Positions 4,512 through 7,474 of a DNA stretch of 7,474 nucleotides are shown piece by piece. The first letter of the stretch is position 1, and each line of letters begins with the position of its first letter. The notes beneath the pieces are model-generated. The model saw only the letters and a list, made by a program, of their open reading frames with translations. It ran no database searches and was not told the DNA's origin. Source of the DNA: JBGSWL01 sp041752455 (lineage in GTDB: Bacteria; Pseudomonadota; Alphaproteobacteria; Rhizobiales; Rhizobiaceae). The position numbers and the translations under genes are program-made. The stretch is taken from assembly GCA_041752455.1 (NCBI GenBank), contig JBGSWL010000044.1:1-7474 (forward strand), read 5' to 3'.

Positions 4512-5972
4512 CTAGGCGGCCTTTCCCGTGACGAGGACCCGTCGGGCGCGGCGGACATCATCTGTCTCCACGCAATCCCGGTCTTCGTTGAGGGCAATTG
4601 TTTCGGCAGCATCGCGCAGCCGCTTGGCAGCCGAGATGCGAACCAGAACCGGTTCGGCCTCGACCAGACGGTCGAGATCGGCCTTGGCTTCGGCGCTCCA
4701 CGGCATCGACTGGCGCAGGCGCGCCGGCGTTGCCTCGACCGCGTCGAGGTCGGTTGCCAAGGGAATGATGTTGAACAGCGCGTCGAACAGGCCGTTGCAG
4801 ACTTCCTGGATCTGCCAGGCCGCGCCGGAATAGCCCATCACCGGCGTGCCGGTGTGGCGGCGGATGATGGCGCCCGGAAACGAGATCGGAATGTAGGTCG
4901 AGCGACCGCCGGTTTCGGCCAGGTACATCCGCTCGTTGAACGAGCCGAACAGGATCAGCGGCGGCTTTTCGGCAATCGCGGCGCGGATGGCGGCATTGTC
5001 CGGCTTCACGCCGGCGCGGCGCGCAAACGAAAAGGCGCAGGGCAGGCCCATTTCCTCGGACAGGAAATGGCGGATGCCGCGTTCGTAGGTTTCGGTAGCG
5101 ACGATGCCGAAGGAGGCGGTCGCAAAGAAGTCCTGTGTGACCGAGCGCCACAGATCCCACATCGGCTTCAGCGTCGTGTGCTTTTCCCGCTCGATGAAGG
5201 GCTCGGGATCGAGCCCGAGGGCTTCGCCGAGCGCGCGCAGGAACGCCGTCGTCGAGTGGATGCCGATCGGTGCCTGGAAATACGGGCGCTCGAGCGCTTC
5301 GCAGAGCAGGCGGCCGAATTCGCGGTAAAGGCAAACGTTTGCGTGCGCGTCCGAGAGCTTCGGCACATCGGCAAGGTGACTGCCGAGCGGGAAGACCAGA
5401 TTGATCTCGGCGCCGATACCTTCGACAAGGCGGATGATCTCGGCCAGGTCGGACGGCATGTTGAACGTGCCGTAGATCGGCCCGATGATGTTGACCTTGG
5501 GCTTTGCACCTTCGGCCACCGGCTTTGCCGGGCGAACCTTGCCGCTCTTCGGGCCAAATTCGGTCCACAGCCACTTCAATGCGCGGTCAGCGGATTGCCA
5601 CTGGTCTTCGTCGATGGTGCGCGGCAGGAAGCGCTGGATGTTGGTGCCTTCCGGCGTCACGCCGCCGCCGATCATTTCGGCGATGGACCCGGTGACAACG
5701 ACGGCCGGCAGCGACGGATCGAGCGCCGCACGGGCGTTCTTCATCGATTGTTCGGTGCCGGTCTTACCGAGTTCTTCTTCCGACAGGCCGGTGACAACGA
5801 TTGGCAATTCATGGGGCGGCAGGGCATCGGTGTAATGCAGCACCGAGGTGACGGGCAGGTTCTCGCAGCCGACCGGACCATCAATGATGACCTGCAGGCC
5901 CTTGATAGCGGTGAACGCGTAGACCGAACCCCAGTAACCGCCCGCGCGATCGTGATCGATGATGAGGGTCAT
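4512..5972 (-). CDS. bchZ: Chlorophyllide a reductase subunit Z
   Basis: The 486-residue BchZ is one half of the NB catalytic component of chlorophyllide a oxidoreductase. With electrons from BchX, the enzyme reduces ring B of chlorophyllide a on the way to bacteriochlorophyll a. It belongs to the nitrogenase NifK/BchB-like family. Seen: the N-terminal GGYWGSVYAF; VIIDGPVGCENLP with C36, which matches the single BchZ cysteine that co-ligates the 4Fe-4S cluster; VVTGLSEEELGKTGTE at about 59-74; VVTGSIAEMIGGG at 92-104; and IIGPIYGTFNMPSDL near 162-176. The last ~60 residues (PWSAEAKADLDRL..., about 424-477) look like the small helical domain found at the end of protochlorophyllide reductase BchB. 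The start is ATG 5970-5972, preceded by GGAGG (5981-5985) with an 8-nt spacer; this gives the normal family N-terminus. The stop TAG lies inside a 12-bp palindrome. bchY ends 67 nt upstream and pufQ follows at 56 nt. Confidence 0.97.
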   Translation of the reverse strand: MTLIIDHDRAGGYWGSVYAFTAIKGLQVIIDGPVGCENLPVTSVLHYTDALPPHELPIVVTGLSEEELGKTGTEQSMKNARAALDPSLPAVVVTGSIAEMIGGGVTPEGTNIQRFLPRTIDEDQWQSADRALKWLWTEFGPKSGKVRPAKPVAEGAKPKVNIIGPIYGTFNMPSDLAEIIRLVEGIGAEINLVFPLGSHLADVPKLSDAHANVCLYREFGRLLCEALERPYFQAPIGIHSTTAFLRALGEALGLDPEPFIEREKHTTLKPMWDLWRSVTQDFFATASFGIVATETYERGIRHFLSEEMGLPCAFSFARRAGVKPDNAAIRAAIAEKPPLILFGSFNERMYLAETGGRSTYIPISFPGAIIRRHTGTPVMGYSGAAWQIQEVCNGLFDALFNIIPLATDLDAVEATPARLRQSMPWSAEAKADLDRLVEAEPVLVRISAAKRLRDAAETIALNEDRDCVETDDVRRARRVLVTGKAA

Positions 5973-6039
5973 GTGCCCATCCTCCGACGAGCGAAGTCCG
6001 CGGACAGAGAAAGAGTACGGTGGGAACAAGCGAAGCGGT

Positions 6040-7474
6040 TCATGTGCCCACCGCCTCGCCGGCATCGACGGCGTTGTTCTTCTGGGCGGCAATGCGTGCG
6101 GCATACTTCTTGCGGAAGGCGTCATTGGCGACCGGCTTGTCGCGCCAGATGCCGGCGGTGTCTCCGGTGCCGACGCCGGCAAAGAAGTCGCTCATCTTGT
6201 CGAAGCGCGCCTTGTTGCCGATGGCCGCATTGATGACGGTCGCAATCGAACCGGCACCGGCCGGACCCATCAGCGGTCGCGCCGAGATCAGGTTGGTGAA
6301 GTAGAGCGCGGGAATGGCGCGCTCCTTGGCATACTGGACAACCGGTGTGGTGCCGATGGCGAGGTCCGGCTGGAATTCGCGGACGGCGGCGATGTCCTGT
6401 TCGAGCGAGGCGCGGTACTGCACCTTGACGCCCTTGGCTTCCAGCCAGGCGGCATCATCGGTGCTCATGGCAGTCTTCGGGCAGGCGGTGCCGACATAGC
6501 GGAGATCAGCACCGGCTTCGATCAGCAGACGACCGACGAGCAGTTCCGAGCCTTCATAACCGGACAGCGTGATGCGGCCGGAGATGGGGTTGGCGGCAAG
6601 CGCGCCGCCGATGGCACCGCGCATGGCGTTGCGCACGGCGTCGATCTTCGCCTTGGAGACATTGGCGACATCGCCGATGCGCTGCAGCCAGAGATCCGTA
6701 CCGTCAACACCGACCGGAGCCGACGGGACGATCGGGCGGCCGGCAGCTGCAAACTCGCGCATGCTGGCGGTGTAGAACGGGTGGATCGCGGCAACGGCAA
6801 CGCAGTCAAGCGCAGCATAGAGTTCGCGCCATTCGCGCACCGGAACGACCGGGCCGCAGGCAAGGCCCATCGGCTCGAGCATCGCGCCGATGACGACCGG
6901 ATCTGCCGGGAACATCTCGCCGAGCAGCGTGATGGTCGGGCGCTCGGAGATGCCACCGCGCGGCGCCTGGACCGGGCCGGCAATGGCTTCGCTGCGGGCG
7001 TAGGCGAGCATGGCTGCCGAGAGCACATCCTTGGCTTCCGCATGGGTCGGCACGCCGAAACCCGGCACATCGATGCCGACGATGCGCACGCCGTCGATTT
7101 CCTTGGGCAGGCTGCGCAGCGGAATTCCGGAGGCGGACGGCACGCACAGATTGGTGACGACGATTGCGTCGTAGTTGTCCGGGTCAGCCATTTCGGCGAC
7201 CGCGTCGCGAATGTCTTCGTAGAGCTTGCCGGTGACCAGCGATTCCGAATTGAACGGCACATAGCCGACCGAGCGGCGCGCGCCATAGAAATGCGAGGTG
7301 AAGGTCAGGCCATAAACGCAGCAGGCCGAACCGGACAGGATCGTGCCGACGCGGCGCATGCGAAGCCCGACGCGCAGCGAGCCGAAGGCCGGGCACATGG
7401 ATTGCGGCTGTTCGTGCGGGCCCTTGGGGTAGTCGCGCTCGAAGCCGTCCATCATTTCGGCGTTGCCGCTGGCG
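6040..7474 (-). CDS. bchY: Chlorophyllide a reductase subunit Y (5' partial)
   Basis: The open frame enters from the right edge (first full codon 7471-7473) and stops at TGA 6040-6042, giving 477 visible residues. BchY is the NifD/BchN-like partner of BchZ. Counting from the Met at 7455, C21 (SMCPAFGSLRVGLRMRR), C46 or C47 (SGSACCVYGLTFTSHFYGAR) and C104 (VVTNLCVPSASG) match the three BchY cysteines reported to ligate the NB 4Fe-4S cluster. Their spacing of 25 and 58 residues equals my recollection of C62, C87 and C145 in Roseobacter denitrificans BchY. This implies that about 35 N-terminal residues lie outside the window and that the Met at 7455 is internal, not the start. Other family segments are RSVGYVPFNSESLVTGKL and TLSGYEGSELLVGRLLIEAG. 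The C-terminal end is polar. The 67-nt gap to bchZ shows no terminator, so the genes are co-transcribed, probably with bchC and bchX further upstream. Confidence 0.97.
   Translation of the reverse strand, partial: ASGNAEMMDGFERDYPKGPHEQPQSMCPAFGSLRVGLRMRRVGTILSGSACCVYGLTFTSHFYGARRSVGYVPFNSESLVTGKLYEDIRDAVAEMADPDNYDAIVVTNLCVPSASGIPLRSLPKEIDGVRIVGIDVPGFGVPTHAEAKDVLSAAMLAYARSEAIAGPVQAPRGGISERPTITLLGEMFPADPVVIGAMLEPMGLACGPVVPVREWRELYAALDCVAVAAIHPFYTASMREFAAAGRPIVPSAPVGVDGTDLWLQRIGDVANVSKAKIDAVRNAMRGAIGGALAANPISGRITLSGYEGSELLVGRLLIEAGADLRYVGTACPKTAMSTDDAAWLEAKGVKVQYRASLEQDIAAVREFQPDLAIGTTPVVQYAKERAIPALYFTNLISARPLMGPAGAGSIATVINAAIGNKARFDKMSDFFAGVGTGDTAGIWRDKPVANDAFRKKYAARIAAQKNNAVDAGEAVGT

Noticed and set aside
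5996..6005. GTCCGCGGAC palindrome in the bchY-bchZ gap
   Set aside because: A 10-bp GC-rich palindrome is easily expected by chance in this composition, and no matching regulator motif (such as TGT-N12-ACA) was seen with it.
5973..6182. N-terminal extension of bchZ by 70 residues
   Set aside because: It would overlap the end of bchY, has no family similarity and lacks a ribosome-binding site; the start at 5972 has a good GGAGG and gives the normal N-terminus.
4440..6233. A 597-codon open frame on the plus strand opposite bchZ
   Set aside because: It is antisense to a clear BchZ. The product is Arg/Asp/Gly/Ala-rich with no recognisable domain, as expected from the mirror of GC-rich codons.

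Overview
The window is part of an alphaproteobacterial photosynthesis gene cluster. The evidence is the gene content (bchY, bchZ, pufQ, pufB, pufA, pufL, pufM, with crtA, idi and the end of a hemA-type 5-aminolevulinate synthase), the high GC content with GC-rich third codon positions, and protein signatures of type-II reaction centres and core light-harvesting complex 1. CrtA points to carotenoids of the spheroidene/spheroidenone series, common in purple non-sulfur and aerobic anoxygenic phototrophic Alphaproteobacteria. The genus cannot be fixed from this sequence alone.

Layout: the plus strand carries a short operon, hemA (3' end only, 1-141), crtA (161-925) and idi (931-1497), with gaps of 19 and 5 nt. 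A 242-bp convergent junction (1498-1739) follows and holds three possible RNA hairpins. The most convincing is a 12-bp perfect stem followed, on the minus strand, by a T-rich tract, placed to terminate the puf transcript. All genes from 1740 to the right edge lie on the minus strand and are transcribed right to left: bchY (5' end outside the window), bchZ, pufQ, pufB, pufA, pufL, pufM. This is the classical bchCXYZ-pufQBALM superoperon order.

How the genes work together: BchY and BchZ form the catalytic NB part of chlorophyllide a oxidoreductase, the nitrogenase-like enzyme that commits the pathway to bacteriochlorophyll a. PufQ is thought to support pigment supply or assembly. PufB and PufA make the LH1 ring, and PufL and PufM make the reaction-centre core. 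On the other strand, HemA supplies 5-aminolevulinate for tetrapyrroles, Idi supplies DMAPP/IPP for carotenoids and the (bacterio)chlorophyll tail, and CrtA makes the keto-carotenoid. Nearly every step of pigment supply and pigment-protein assembly is therefore represented.

Points of interest: a nested hairpin between pufA and pufL that fits the known segmental mRNA-stability mechanism; no pufC or pufX after pufM although PufM keeps a long C-terminal tail like that of cytochrome-bearing reaction centres; a one-residue insertion in the normally conserved YGNL-F/Y-Y region of PufM; a 7-residue insertion beside the QB pocket of PufL and an unusual PufL C-terminus; and an extended LH1 beta C-terminus. 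I saw no mobile element, CRISPR array, tRNA or rRNA, and no evidence of an entirely new system.
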